Positions 50,168 to 61,899 of a stretch of 64,000 nucleotides of DNA are shown piece after piece. Position numbers and translations under genes: made by a program. Below the pieces are notes generated by a model, which had not been told where the DNA came from, did not search any database, and was given only the letters and a program-made list of their open reading frames with translations. This DNA comes from Cucumis sativus (lineage: Eukaryota; Streptophyta; Magnoliopsida; Cucurbitales; Cucurbitaceae). Location of the stretch: assembly GCF_000004075.3 (NCBI RefSeq), contig NC_026660.2, positions 27,903,498 to 27,967,497 of the forward strand, read 5' to 3'. Each line of letters opens with the position of its first letter. Positions within the stretch are counted from its first letter, which is position 1.

Positions 50168-53100
50168 ATGTCTTCGTGGGATAGTCTTGGGGACGTTGCC
50201 GGTGTGGCCCAGCTGACGGGTATCAATGCAGTTCAACTAATTTCAATGATTGTAAAAGCAGCAAACACCGCAAGGATGCACAAGAAGAACTGCAAGCAGT
50301 TTGCACAGCATCTCAAGTTGATCGGGAACTTATTGGATCAACTAAAGATCTCAGAGATGAAGAAATATCCTGAGACTCGCGAGCCTCTAGAGCAGCTGGA
50401 GGATGCCTTAAGAAAATCATATATTTTGATCAATAGTTGCCAGGATCGTAGCTATCTCTATTTGTTGGCTATGGGATGGAATGTTGTTTATCAATTCAGG
50501 AAGGCGCAAAGTGAAATCGATAGATACCTAAGGCTTGTCCCTCTGATTAATCTGGTGGACAATGCTCGAGTCAGAGTAATAATTCACTTTCTCTTGCTGT
50601 AATTTTGCCTCTCTCTTTTGTTGGTTTTACAAATTTATTGCTGTTTAATTTGTTTTGTTAACTGACAAATGCATATCGTCAAGTTATTTCCTATTAAAAC
50701 GAAAAAAGGATCATTTGGTGTCTTCAGTGTGTCTTCAGTACCTATCCTTTTAATATAAATCAGTCTTCTTCTTGGAAGTAAAAGTTAAGAATGGTTCCTA
50801 GTAGTTTGATTTGGCGCTTGTGCTTATTAACTCGAATAAGGTCGTTTTTTCTATATTTTTTTTCTCAGGAGAGGCTGGATGATATAGAAAAGCATCAATG
50901 TGAGTATACATTTGAGGAGGATGATAGAAGAATCCAAGACGTGATCCTCAAACCAGAATCTATCAAGAACGATGCTTCGACCATATTGAAAAAAACTCTT
51001 TCTCGTTCATACCCAAAGTTGGGGCTCCATGATGCGCTTCAAAAGGAAAATGAAAAACTTCAACTTGAGCTGCAAATATCTCAATCTAATATGGATGTTG
51101 GGCAATGCCAAATAATTGAACGATTATTTGATATCACAGAAGCCTTATCTGCAAATTATTTTATAGAAAAAGATTTACAAAGAGGCATTCCAACACAACA
51201 TGACTACAATTATTCTGATACTAATGGTGAGACTACTCATGCGTATGTTGGAAATTTTCACAAGAATAGAGATGGCATTATGACAAGGTAGGTTTGTCTT
51301 TGTTTAATGTCACATGTTCTAGCGGTCTTGCATATATTGTTAGGACAAACATAACTCATTGATAAATATTGTCACTTTAGAGATGACTACATGTTATGAT
51401 AGTAACTCATCCTTTGTTTTTCGTTTCACCCAAAATATTTTATACCACTGGAGATGATGTTTCTTACCTATGTGCTCACGATTTTCTTCCCTTTCATTGA
51501 TAATGTTGCACATGGGTTGCACTTGCTAGAAGTTTGTTCAATTTATTACCAGAGCACACACCCATACTGAAATTCAGTTGAGGAAATCAAAGAGATATCT
51601 TCTATCTTCAATCAAATTACATAATTTGAGTCGTGTTTACCAATTTTAGGTTGTTCATTTAAAATTCAAGAGCCAATCTCCTATCTGGTGCCTATTTTTC
51701 ATATTTTTGACCTTGTAAACTCTTCTATTTCCATCAAGTTTTGAATGCTTTGATAAGTCAACTAATGTACATTATCTCTGCCAGTGAAATTCTACTTCAC
51801 GATGTCATTTATTCTTGGCATATTGAATAGCTTGAAAGTCGTTCATATGGTGGATTCTTTTTCTTCTTTTTTCTTTCTACCCTTTCAGAAAGGGATCATC
51901 AGTTTCATCAAGACATGATCTGCTATCCAGCAACTGCCAACATGAAGAATGGCATGCTGATTTGTTTGGTTGTTGTTCACAACCTTATCTTTGTACGTTC
52001 ATCCCACTTTTGGCTTGCCCTTGTGATAGGAGTGAAGAGCATTCTTTCTTTAGTATAAATTGTATAATTCGTTGCGGTGGTGCTTATGTTTTGTTTCTTA
52101 TTCCAAGTATTTTTGTACATTTACCAGGTATGAAGACATTTTTCTGCCCTTGTTGGACATTGTCAAAGGTTGCTTCTGTTGCTACCAACAGGCATGTGTG
52201 TAAGTAATTACTGAATGTCTATTTTAAACTCGGGCAGTCTTCGTAATGATGATTTAGATAACATGATTCAATAGACTGTCGGAGATAATCTCATGATTTG
52301 TGGATTTATATGGAACCATCTCACAAAATGTAGAATATCTCAAAGAATGTTCCTCTTGCTTTCATCTTCTCTCAACACCATGGTGATATTAAATAAATTA
52401 CATGCCTTGTAACATTACAAAGCTCAAAAAAAGAAAGGGGAAAAAAACTTACATTTCCTATGATTATCAGCTTCAGCAGATGCATGTAACGAGTTGATGG
52501 CATATTCTTTGGTGTTCTCATGCTGTTGTTACACTTGCTGTTTCCGAAGAAAACTCCGGAGTAAGTTAAATATCAAGGTAACCTAAATTCTAATTTAACT
52601 TGTAAATTGGGATTTCCTTCTTCAATTTAACTGTTAAGTCCACACCACCCACCATCCGCCCTTCCATGAAAGAAATAAGAATAGGTTTCAATTTACAAGT
52701 TCAACTATTATATGCCTCCTTTGCAAGCTTAGGTGTTATTATCCCATAGAAAGGCCACTGACAAATGATTGCTTCTTGAGCTCATGGCCTAGCAGCCCAT
52801 AGTTGCTAGCCACAAGTATTAAATTACTTGGATGCTTTGGGTGACTATCATCATGACAGCTCTTCTTATTCTACCCTGTATCTATATATCTATTTGGTGT
52901 TAGAGTCTACTTTCTACTCTATATTTATTTGGTGTTAGAGTTTACTTTCTACGACGATGCATTCAACCTCTACATTTTTATATAACATAGTTTGTAACTT
53001 GTTCTTTTTAAGGACATATATAAGCTTTTATTTCCAAACCGAATTGATGATGTACATCTTTTGCTTCTTCCTCACCTTCTTTGCAGGGTGGACTTATTGA

Positions 53101-53522
53101 TGATTTTCTTTCTCACTTCTTGTGTTGTTGCTGTGCACTTGTTCAAGAATGGCGGGAAGTTGAAATGCGTTGTGGTATGTATTTACAATTTTTCCATTTC
53201 TATTTTTTCGTTTAAAAATTTATTTCGATCTCCAACTCCAACCTTAGACAAAGATTTGTACAAGTTATAACTACTGAACTTTATATTACATTTACCAAAT
53301 TTACATCTTAACACATAGATTTATATGAAAAATAAGAGCCTATCTGAAATATGTTCACCATACATCCGCTGACATGTGGATGTCCGTATAATATGGAAAG
53401 ACCTTCATGTTGGTACAAATACTGGTTGAAAGACCTTCCCATATATTTGATTCAAAATATAACTTGCAGGTCCAGAGAACACAAAAACGATCCCTCCACC
53501 ATTGCAATACATGGAATCTTAA
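50168..53522 (+). CDS. MID1-complementing activity (MCA1/MCA2-type) Ca2+-permeable channel
   Basis: MCA proteins are plant-specific plasma-membrane, stretch-activated calcium channels. Exons 50168-50575, 50869-51287, 51889-51992, 52128-52199, 52471-52577, 53087-53174 and 53470-53522 join in frame to 416 residues, the length of Arabidopsis MCA2. The N-terminal helix runs into TGINAVQLISMIVKAANTAR, followed by the conserved KKNCKQFAQHLKLIGNLLDQ and a region like rice kinase N-termini. A coiled coil sits near 185-215 (LQKENEKLQLELQISQ). The cysteine-rich PLAC8 domain follows: CCSQPYLCMKTFFCPCWTL, CNELMAYSLVFSCCCYTCC, and DDFLSHFLCCCCALVQEWRE. It ends PPPLQYMES. Residue 20 is Asn where Arabidopsis MCA1 and MCA2 have Asp21, reported as essential for calcium uptake. 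Intron 3 uses T|GTACGT, chosen because it alone keeps the PLAC8 frame. Confidence 0.92.
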
Positions 53523-54582
53523 GAGGTAACCCAAAACATATTCTAGTCCCCTTGGAAAGTTGATATACTTGATTAACCTGGACGCTTCCATGTAAATTGT
53601 AAAATAAACATTGCTTGGTGTCGTTGTAATTGATTAACCCGGTGTAAGGTTGACCCTCTTTCTTTTCTTCTCTATTCACTGTATATAGCGTTATAAATAC
53701 TACCCAATAGTGAACATTTCATTGTGTATAAAATAGAAAGAAGCACATGTAGACTGTATACTAGAGGTTCATGGTTCATGGAAAGATTTGAACTCTATAT
53801 TGTGAATCTTAAGTGTGCAAGGTTTGGTGAATAAAAAGCAAATTACTACTACAATTGTTCCTTTGATTCATGTGAATTGAATTAGCAAGAGCCACATTCA
53901 TTTGATTCATCTTGCTCAGAGTAGTCTCCCTTCAGACTGCCATAGAGTTTTGTGCAGAAGTAGCAATTGGCTCTACAACTAGGCTGCTCTCTAAAACATG
54001 TTTTCAGGAAACTTGCACTTTCTTCACATCAAACTGACCCAAATGAATAACAAGACTTGTACGAATTAGAGTTTACGACACTCAAATCAATTTAGAGAGC
54101 TTGATGACAGTTTGAGAATTTTAGTTCTCTTCATTTCATGATGATCAAAATGAGATACATCGAGAACAATTGCTCGACAAAATTGCCTATGAATTCAGAT
54201 GAAGAATAAATGCAATAACTATAATTGTTCCAATTTCACTACATATGCAGCTAGGCTGAGAAGACAAAGCTTTGAACATAAATTTGCCGCATAGCACAAC
54301 GTCATGAGCTGAAGAGCAGGGAAAACAAACCTTTTCTTTGTGCTGTTCAGCTACCATATGAAGTTAAAAGCATAACTCTCCAGTATCATGTGCTCATTTT
54401 TTTGGGTAGCAGTAATCTGTTACCGTCTCGACTTGTTCCAGAGATCGCTTTAGTCTGTGAGTCTAGCTTTCCGATCATTTTTTTCTTATTACAGAAACAA
54501 ACCCCGAGTTCTGATCAATAAGCAACAAGATTGAATGAATACCCTGCAGCAAGCTTGACAATAGACTCACTTCACTAGCAAG
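53523..54582. other. Convergent 3' region between MCA and the PPR gene
   Basis: MCA (+) and the PPR gene (-) end towards each other. The stretch holds their 3' UTRs and spacer. Short open frames here overlap on both strands and show no family. Confidence 0.5.
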
Positions 54583-56310
54583 TTAATGGATCACTGTGTT
54601 TGTCTCCTTCATCCTCTCTTGCAGATGATTTCCTAGTTTTAAACTGTGAACAATCTCTTTCAGGTCTACTAGTCTACAACCCGACATCGTTCCAAGTCTT
54701 TTTTCTTTCATTAATAGTTTGATTCTAGAAACATCCTCCCATCTCCCAGCTACAGCATAAATATTCAAAAGCAATCGATAGTATGAGTCATTCTTAGGTT
54801 CCATGTCAATCAAATATTTTGCTATCTGTTCTCCCAAAGAGACATCCCCCACAAAACGACATGTAGTGAGCAAGTCAATCCATACAACTGATTCTGATGA
54901 AAAGTCCTCGTTATCCTCAGGCATGTTCCTTAGTATTTCCACAGCCTGCTCTATCAACCCTACTGCAACGTAAACATTGGCTAAACACCAGTAGTGGCCA
55001 AAATTTGGTCTCACAAGAAATACATTGATCATCTCGTCGAAGTAATTCTCAGCGTCTTTCAGCAGTCCTGCTCGGGCACAGGCACATAGAACGCCAATAA
55101 ATGTAATTTGGTCTGGGAAAACTTTTCGCTTACCTTCATCTTGCTTGAATTTCTTGCCATTGCCAGTTTCCTCATTTATTTCTCTTAATTCGCCAACCAT
55201 TTCCTCAAACAGCTCAAGTCCATCTTTAGGATTCCCATGTAGAGAATGCCCCAAAATCATTGCATTCCAGGTAACCAAATTTCGAATCATCAACCTGTCG
55301 AAAACTCTACGTGCAACCGACACTCTGTGGCATTTGCTATACATGTCAACCAAAGCGGTGTTGATAAATACGCAAAACTTCATCGAAGCACGGTACATAA
55401 AACCATGAACCGATCTTCCTTCATTCAGCCTTGCCGACCGACTACAAGCACTAAGAACATTCACCATTGTTGTATTGTTCCCTCTGATTCCCACATTCAC
55501 CATATTCCTAAACAACTTCATTGCACAGCCCGGATTCCCACCTCTCAAGTACTCACTAATCATCAAATTCCAAGATACAACATTTCTCTCAGGCATTACA
55601 TCGAACATGTCATGCGCAGTATACAAATCGCCAACTCTTGCATAAGCAGTAACAATTGAGTTCCAAGATACCAAATCCTGTGTGGACATTTCGTCGAACA
55701 CCTTCCGACCAAGCTCAATATGCTTACAACAGCCATACATATGAATCAAACTATTTCCCAAAACCATCACAGAGTCAACCCCATTCTTGAAAGCCTGTCC
55801 ATGGCACTTACGCCCAGAAGCCCCACAGCCAAAACTCGCACAAGCGGAAAAAAGTGAAAGAAAAGTGTAGGAATCTGGCCGAAGTCCATTACCAAGCCAT
55901 TCAAAATACACAAATACAGCCTCTAGAGGAACTGTGCTAAGAGAATAAGCCTTGATTACTCTATTAACACAGAAGGTATTTGGAACTTTGATATGTCTGA
56001 AGATCAAAACAGTATAAACGATGTCACCGAACTCCGAGGCCTGCAATAAAACTCTGTTGGCCCAAAAATGGTCGTTAAAAAGACCAGAGGTAATCAAATG
56101 GCCATGGAATTGAAATAATTCTCTTACGCTCTGACATGATTGAAGAAGCGAGTGGCTTTGGTTATGTCTAGGAGGATTTGTAGTATCGGGTGAATGAACT
56201 GGTTCTGGAAAAGAGGAGAATGGAGAGGAAGATCGATCAACGGATTTGAATGGCAGAGGGAGGGGGAAGTGTGTGAAACGAAAGAGTAGTCGAGTGGAAA
56301 TCCTTGCCAT
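54583..56310 (-). CDS. Pentatricopeptide repeat protein, PLS class (At3g51320-like)
   Basis: A single uninterrupted frame of 575 residues, as usual for PPR genes. PPR proteins bind organellar RNA one base per repeat and act in editing, splicing or stability. The N terminus MARISTRLLFRFTHFPLPLP is rich in Arg, Ser and hydrophobic residues without acids, suggesting a mitochondrial or plastid presequence. PLS-type repeats are plain, for example NSLIHMYGCCKHIELGRKVF, DLVSWNSIVTAYARVGDLYT and NVVSWNLMISEYLRGGNPGC. The C terminus has E-type motifs (NDSYYRLLLNIYAVAGRWED) and stops without a DYW deaminase domain. Residues about 365-395 contain a charged insertion (EINEETGNGKKFKQDEGKRK) between repeats, which is unusual. 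The target RNA cannot be read by eye here. Confidence 0.93.
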   Translation of the reverse strand: MARISTRLLFRFTHFPLPLPFKSVDRSSSPFSSFPEPVHSPDTTNPPRHNQSHSLLQSCQSVRELFQFHGHLITSGLFNDHFWANRVLLQASEFGDIVYTVLIFRHIKVPNTFCVNRVIKAYSLSTVPLEAVFVYFEWLGNGLRPDSYTFLSLFSACASFGCGASGRKCHGQAFKNGVDSVMVLGNSLIHMYGCCKHIELGRKVFDEMSTQDLVSWNSIVTAYARVGDLYTAHDMFDVMPERNVVSWNLMISEYLRGGNPGCAMKLFRNMVNVGIRGNNTTMVNVLSACSRSARLNEGRSVHGFMYRASMKFCVFINTALVDMYSKCHRVSVARRVFDRLMIRNLVTWNAMILGHSLHGNPKDGLELFEEMVGELREINEETGNGKKFKQDEGKRKVFPDQITFIGVLCACARAGLLKDAENYFDEMINVFLVRPNFGHYWCLANVYVAVGLIEQAVEILRNMPEDNEDFSSESVVWIDLLTTCRFVGDVSLGEQIAKYLIDMEPKNDSYYRLLLNIYAVAGRWEDVSRIKLLMKEKRLGTMSGCRLVDLKEIVHSLKLGNHLQERMKETNTVIH

Positions 56311-57695
56311 TCACTTGCGGTACGACATCGATTTACTTTCACTGAATCCTTCTTCTTCTTAGTCTTCTTCCACTTAGTTTCCGCCATTAACGCATATTCG
56401 TCGTGGGTTTGCAGGTTAAGAGTTGCCCTATGGAGGCGATGCGATGCCAAATATATTGTTTTAAACGGCGTTTAACGGTGACGACGTACCGAAGAGAAAG
56501 TGGTGAAGCAATAGGAGAGATTTATTTTTAATGAAAAAATGCTTATCAAATTTTTTTTCCAAAGTTAGGACGTTCATCCTTTTAACATTGAATTTCCATT
56601 TTTATTTTAAGCTCTAATGCTCATTTCAATTACCGAAGAGAGCTCATGCATCTTATACCTATCCTGAATTTTTTCAATCGAACCTCTCTCGACAATATTT
56701 AGATCAACATATATATTATTTGAACTAAGAAAAATATAAGAAAGAGGACATATCTTAGTAGAAATGGACAACACTCATGTGTTAGAGGGATATTAGTCTC
56801 CCATAAAAGTAGAGTCACACTCCATATGATTCTCATGGTAGATTATAGATAAATATTGTCAATTATGTAGTAAAATTGTTGAGTTTGAAAACTTACCAAA
56901 CAAAATATTAATCATTAAATTAAGAAATCCATTTTCAAGGTCCAAAACTTTTGTCCAACTTTTTATAAATCAAGAGTTTTGACTATTTTGATTATCTCCC
57001 CATGACCATGTCATCTTGCAAAATTATCCTTATTTCTCTATCTTTTTCTTTCAGTGTGGCCAACTTTAACGAAATCAACAATATGTGACGATTTGACCAA
57101 ATCATCTTCTTCATCTTTACTCCATTTATTACTTTTTGAGGGACAGTAGGCTTGCAAGGTTGAGACCATAGGAGAAAAGAAGAGAAGAAAGCAATTTGTG
57201 AGATAGCGATCCAATAAACGAGACCAAAAGAGCCCAAAATGTCCAATATACATGAAAATATAATTTTCTCAATACATTATTTATATATATGATTTTTTAA
57301 AAATAGTAAATTTTATCAAATATTTACAACTTCGATTATAATTATTGATATGCTATAGTGATAGTGATAGAAACCATCTAAATTCTGAATTCTATTATAG
57401 CTACTTAACAAAATTCCCCTTTAATGAGTTTTTACTATAATAAAAAATATAAACTATTTATACAAGAAAAAAACTAATTATTTTCATTTTGACAATTACT
57501 GAATTTTAATTGTAATTTTGTGGGAGGTGCACTTAATGATGGTATAGATAGGATACATACCCTCTAATAGTAATACGGAGTCTTCAGTCTTCGGCTGTGT
57601 ATTTAAAAAGCCTTTGGAAGAAGAAATCCAGACTGTGGAAAGGTTGAATACAACTCCTTCAAAACCTCTCCACTTTCTTCCGACTTCATTCTAAA
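56311..57695. other. Divergent promoter region between the PPR and Trm112-like genes
   Basis: The two genes point away from each other. Near 56450-56490, aaacggcgtttaacgg and gacgacgt boxes lie just upstream of the PPR leader. On the other side gtatttaaaaag at 57598-57609 is a plausible TATA box about 90 bases before the Trm112-like ATG. The middle is AT-rich with no exon that I recognise. Confidence 0.5.
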
Positions 57696-58664
57696 ATGGT
57701 GAGAATAACCAAAGCCCTTCTGAAGGAAGCGACCTCTGGTTTCACCAACACGCTCTCCCAAATCCTTGTCTGCCCCCTCTCCAAACAACCTCTAAGGTCA
57801 TCATTATTCCTTTTCGATTCCATCATTTTCAGTCATTCTCCTCAATCTGTGGTGCATAATTTGGTTTTATTTTCTGTTTTTTCATTAGGTATTGTGCGGC
57901 CTCGAATTCTCTCATCAGCGATACGATTGGTGTTTCTTTCCCTGTAAGTATCACCTTGAATTCTGTAAAAAAAAAATTGTACTCCGCTATAATTCTTCAT
58001 CTCTGACCATTTTCTGTTTTCATTGTGATTTTCTTTTTCCTTACTAGCTTTCTGGTTCTTCTTTTAGATCATCTAGGGTGCTGTAGCTGGTTTGTTTTAT
58101 GAAGTATTTCTCAATTTTGCTAGGTTAGGTAGTAAAAATAGTTGTAGGGATCAGCATCTAGTGTTGAAACCTTTGCTTCTTTTTTTTTCTCTCCTGTTGG
58201 AATGCCATCAATCCATTATCTAGCACTATGAATGACCGAGCAAGCATAGGGTTCAGGGAGGTATTCGTATCATATGTTATTTACGATTATAGACTAAAGG
58301 TTTAGAGTTAGAGATATATATAAACTCTCTAATCTATTGATGCCCCTTTATTATATGATATGAATAAACTGTTCTCTCTTTGCTTAAAGATATAAGTAGC
58401 ATAATAGTAGTGAACTACATGGATCTGTATGTTGATGGTTGTTATTTACGCTTTCTTGTTTTCTTTATTTGTCTGTTTTATAACACCCCTTGTTTGGGGG
58501 AGTTAGGTTATAGGACATCTGTTTGTTGTATGTTGTAATTTTGCATACTGTTGTGTTAGATAAGGGACGGAATTCCTTGTTTGGTGCCGAAGGAAGGAAG
58601 AATAATTGAAAATGATGATGCATTGAAAGATGAGGATACTGTTGAGATTACTCGAGAAAAATGA
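57696..58664 (+). CDS. Trm112-like / UPF0434 (YcaR, PREY) family small protein
   Basis: Exons 57696-57796, 57889-57943 and 58560-58664 join in frame to 86 residues. After a short basic N terminus (MVRITKALLKEATSGFTNTL) comes the family core: LVCPLSKQPLRYCAASNSLI, SDTIGVSFPIRDGIPCLVPK, then the acidic end. The CPLSK-PL-Y and DGIP-LVP motifs define the UPF0434/Trm112-like fold, a small zinc-ribbon-derived domain. In animals the mitochondrial relative PREY supports complex I and coenzyme Q assembly factors, and Trm112 itself activates methyltransferases. Only one clear cysteine of the zinc set remains (plus Cys47 and Cys66-like positions), as in bacterial YcaR. The N terminus could be a short mitochondrial presequence. 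The plant role is not known. Confidence 0.88.
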
Positions 58665-61157
58665 GCACTGTTTAGTTTGGGGGTCGAAGACAGTTTTTAT
58701 TTCTTGAGCTCAATAATCAGAAGAGATGTCAACATAACGCCACAACACTTCACACTTGTATTTGTAAGTTTCCACTTTAGAATGAATTGAATGGTTTCAT
58801 TTTCTCAAACTCACTGGTGTTGCCCAATAAAATAGTCAGATTAGACCACTTGTCCACAGTTCTTTCTTAGGGTGATTTGAAATTGTTATGGTGGAAACTA
58901 AACAAGAGAATATCCTCTAAAATTTTCTGTTCAAAACTTTTGGGCTTGTGCTGAACTATCTGATGGTGATTTGAAAAGTTGCTGGTTTAACCTACCTTTA
59001 TTCCTTGTTTTCCGTAACATCAACTCCTTATCCTTTGGGTTTAACACAACATACCACAATCGCAGGTGATTTGATAATTGATAATATTTTTCTTCCATGA
59101 GGTGAGAAGAACGGGGAAACAGGCGGTGCCATAGTCACGATAGTTATGGTTATGGCTATTATCGTTATTATTATAGTTTTCTACCTTTACCAATTTACTG
59201 TTTTTCAAATTGTATAGTGGGCACCATCTCATTGAGTTCTTGATAGTTAAATGGGGGTTGAAGTGTGAAAAACTCTTTGATGGGTTTGCATTCATGCCAT
59301 CGCAAAAGGCATCAAAGTTGAGTGGCAATATTCAATTGGCTGAGATTGTTCTCAATTCGGAACCAGTCAAGGTTATGCAATACATTTATATTAATTTTGT
59401 GAAACTCTTTTTTTAGTAGAGCTTCGTAACCTGATTTAGGAGACTTCTTGTGTAAAATGACGATGTTCAAGTGTTTGGTTTAGTTGTTAATTTCATTCTT
59501 CACCCTTGTTGATGCGAGTGAGAATAAATTATCCCGTCCATTTTAGGTGATCTTGTAATAAGTTGGACACGATATTATTTGAAATTTTTTAGACAATTGT
59601 TGTGAAAACAAGTGCATCCTTAGAAGCTAAAATTATGTCTGAGCTTGTATTGCATGAAATTCCTGATTTTGGGAGTTCTGTTTAAACTTATATATGTTAT
59701 TAAGGGGAGCTATTAGAAATCACAAACCATAACCACCAATGGATTGACTAGACTAGCCATTTTGTCAAGGATGCTAAGGTGAGCTTTAAATTGGCATCAT
59801 CTTCCATTCTAATTAATTGTAGAAGGTTTGATACCTAAAAAATCTGACTAAAAGTTAAACATGTTTTTCTTGGTATTTGAGAAAAAGTACTAAGAGATGT
59901 AGACTTCAAACAAATGGAACCATATAAATTATATAAATATACATGAACAAAAGCAATTTAGGGCATGTTCGGCCCGACGAGTAAATTGACAAACTAAAAT
60001 TAATTATTGAACTTATTAGTGCCTTAACTTATGACGACTAAACAACTTTGTCTCTAATCCTCAACGCTTGGAGTTTAGGAACCTGGGAAATAGGGTTTAT
60101 TTGGATTTAATTTTTAAGAAAGAAAAAAAGAAGAGAGAAAAATCACCAAACAAGTAAAATAAAGAAGAAGAAGAAGAGAAAAATCTCCCCACCCTGTTTA
60201 TCCTATAGATGCATTTAACGAAATTCATACAAAGAGCAGCATATGAAACAGGATAAAGAACAAAAGGGTTGCGAGAAATGCAGAAATAATGTTAACTGGT
60301 ATTCCAAATTCCCATTCTCAAGAATGTTTGTTCCGAAACAAAACGTATCAATAAAATGAAGATATGTCAAGCAAAATAATATATCAATTGGACAAAAAAC
60401 TTCAGAACATATAATTAGGTGGGGAGTCCAATCTTCAGAAGTTCCTAATGCCTCATCATCATTCAAAGTTGAAAGATATTTATAGAGCAAAACGCCATGG
60501 CAAAGTCTCTGATAAAACAATAATAATAAAAGAAGATGGAAAGAACCTTCAAGATTTAGAACAGCAATTGCAGCTCTAGATACTCACCTTGCACAACGAA
60601 ACTCAAAACATTTCCCAACTTCTTTTACCAATCACCGTGTTGTTTGTTTGTTCTCTCATTGAAGAGCTCGAAGTTCTCTGACCCCAAAGATATCAAAAAA
60701 CCAGCTTAGGGGCAGCCATGGGGAAGCAAATCAAAATTCCCCCACATCATTAAGTACATGCCACCATCACCAAAAACCAAAATCACAACAAAAAAAGAAT
60801 ATAAACTTAAGAAACAAAGCATACCAGCCAGCCAACAGCAGCCCACAAAACCAAAAATGCTACCCTCCACCATAAAAGGAACTTCTGTTATAGTCTTTTT
60901 TTTTTTCTTTTTCTTAATAATTTTTTAAGTTTAAGTTATAGACTTTTTGTTTTTTCTTTTCTTTTTTTTTTTTTCTTTTTTTGTTTAGAAAAATTGTTCC
61001 TCCTCCTCTTCAACTTCAGCTTACCAATTTACTTGGCATCAAGAGAAGAGAATATTCGTCGAGCAAACCATGTCACTACCATCTCCTCATTTAATCTCTA
61101 CAACCCACATCTAGATTTCATCCAGAAGGACGTGGGGGTTCAGAGCACAAACTTGGT
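58665..61157. other. Intergenic stretch with 3' UTRs on both sides
   Basis: This covers the 3' UTR of the Trm112-like gene on the left and that of the LARP1-type gene (minus strand) on the right. The phrase gggcatgttcggcccgac at 59964-59981 resembles the end of a hAT-type MITE but no partner end is clear. T-rich runs occur at 60896-60985. Short open frames at 59041-59416 and 60215-60520 show no family. Confidence 0.4.
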
Positions 61158-61695
61158 CTAAATCCTCTCAGAAGATGAATGCTCTGAACCCGCCTTGGTA
61201 TTATTGTCACCGTGGGATGCCTCATCAACATGAACGTCACCCTGTCCACCTTCAGAGACCCTATGATTAATATTCTCTAGTGCAATACCTTTAACACCAG
61301 CTGCCAGCATATCCTGCTTGGAACTTCCGGGGCTTAATGGGCTTAGTGGGCCGGAAATATTAGGAACTTGACCAGGTCGAATAATCCATCTATCGTAATC
61401 ATGTCGCCTCCTTACTGTATCTCCCTAAGAGAATGGAAAAAATAGAAGATTAGATATAGAAGACTTGGAGAAACATGATTTTAAATTTTACCATTGCATT
61501 TTAAAATTAACTTTCAGTGTTCTTTTCCCAACCTAGATAAGAAAATAAAATACTCCAAAACCCCTTAATATCTCAATTACAAATAGAGGAAAAGGCTTGG
61601 TCCAGGAGCTGATGTTTACTGACCTTTACTTCCACTACTGTAGATGATTGCAATGCATCCAATATGGTTTGAATATTTTCAGTCAGGCGTTGAAC
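61158..61695 (-). CDS. La-related protein 1 (LARP1b/c type), last two exons
   Basis: LARP1 binds mRNA, including 5'-TOP messages and the cap, and controls translation and decay in the cytoplasm. Two minus-strand exons are visible: 61624-61695 (VQRLTENIQTILDALQSSTV then VEVK) and 61158-61424 (stop TAG 61158-61160). Together they give the last 112 residues. The first exon and the start of the second (GDTVRRRHDYDRWI) are the C-terminal part of the La motif, the winged-helix RNA-binding module. The rest is a serine/proline-rich tail ending SEHSSSERI. The upstream part of the La motif and the N-terminal region lie beyond the right edge or in exons I could not find. The DM15 repeats of animal LARP1 are absent, as in plant LARP1b/c. 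Confidence 0.82.
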
Positions 61696-61899
61696 CTACA
61701 AAAGAGTGTCGGGATGACATATTCTTGAAGAATAAGACCAATATATGCACTCTGGTTCCCAGAATTAACCATATTAACTTCCATTATTAGAAACGTGATT
61801 TAGAAATCTAAAAGGAGAAAATGATAACTATCTACGGACAGAATATATTATAGAAGCTACATGACAAAAGTCGTTCTTCACAATTATCTCAGAAAGCAT

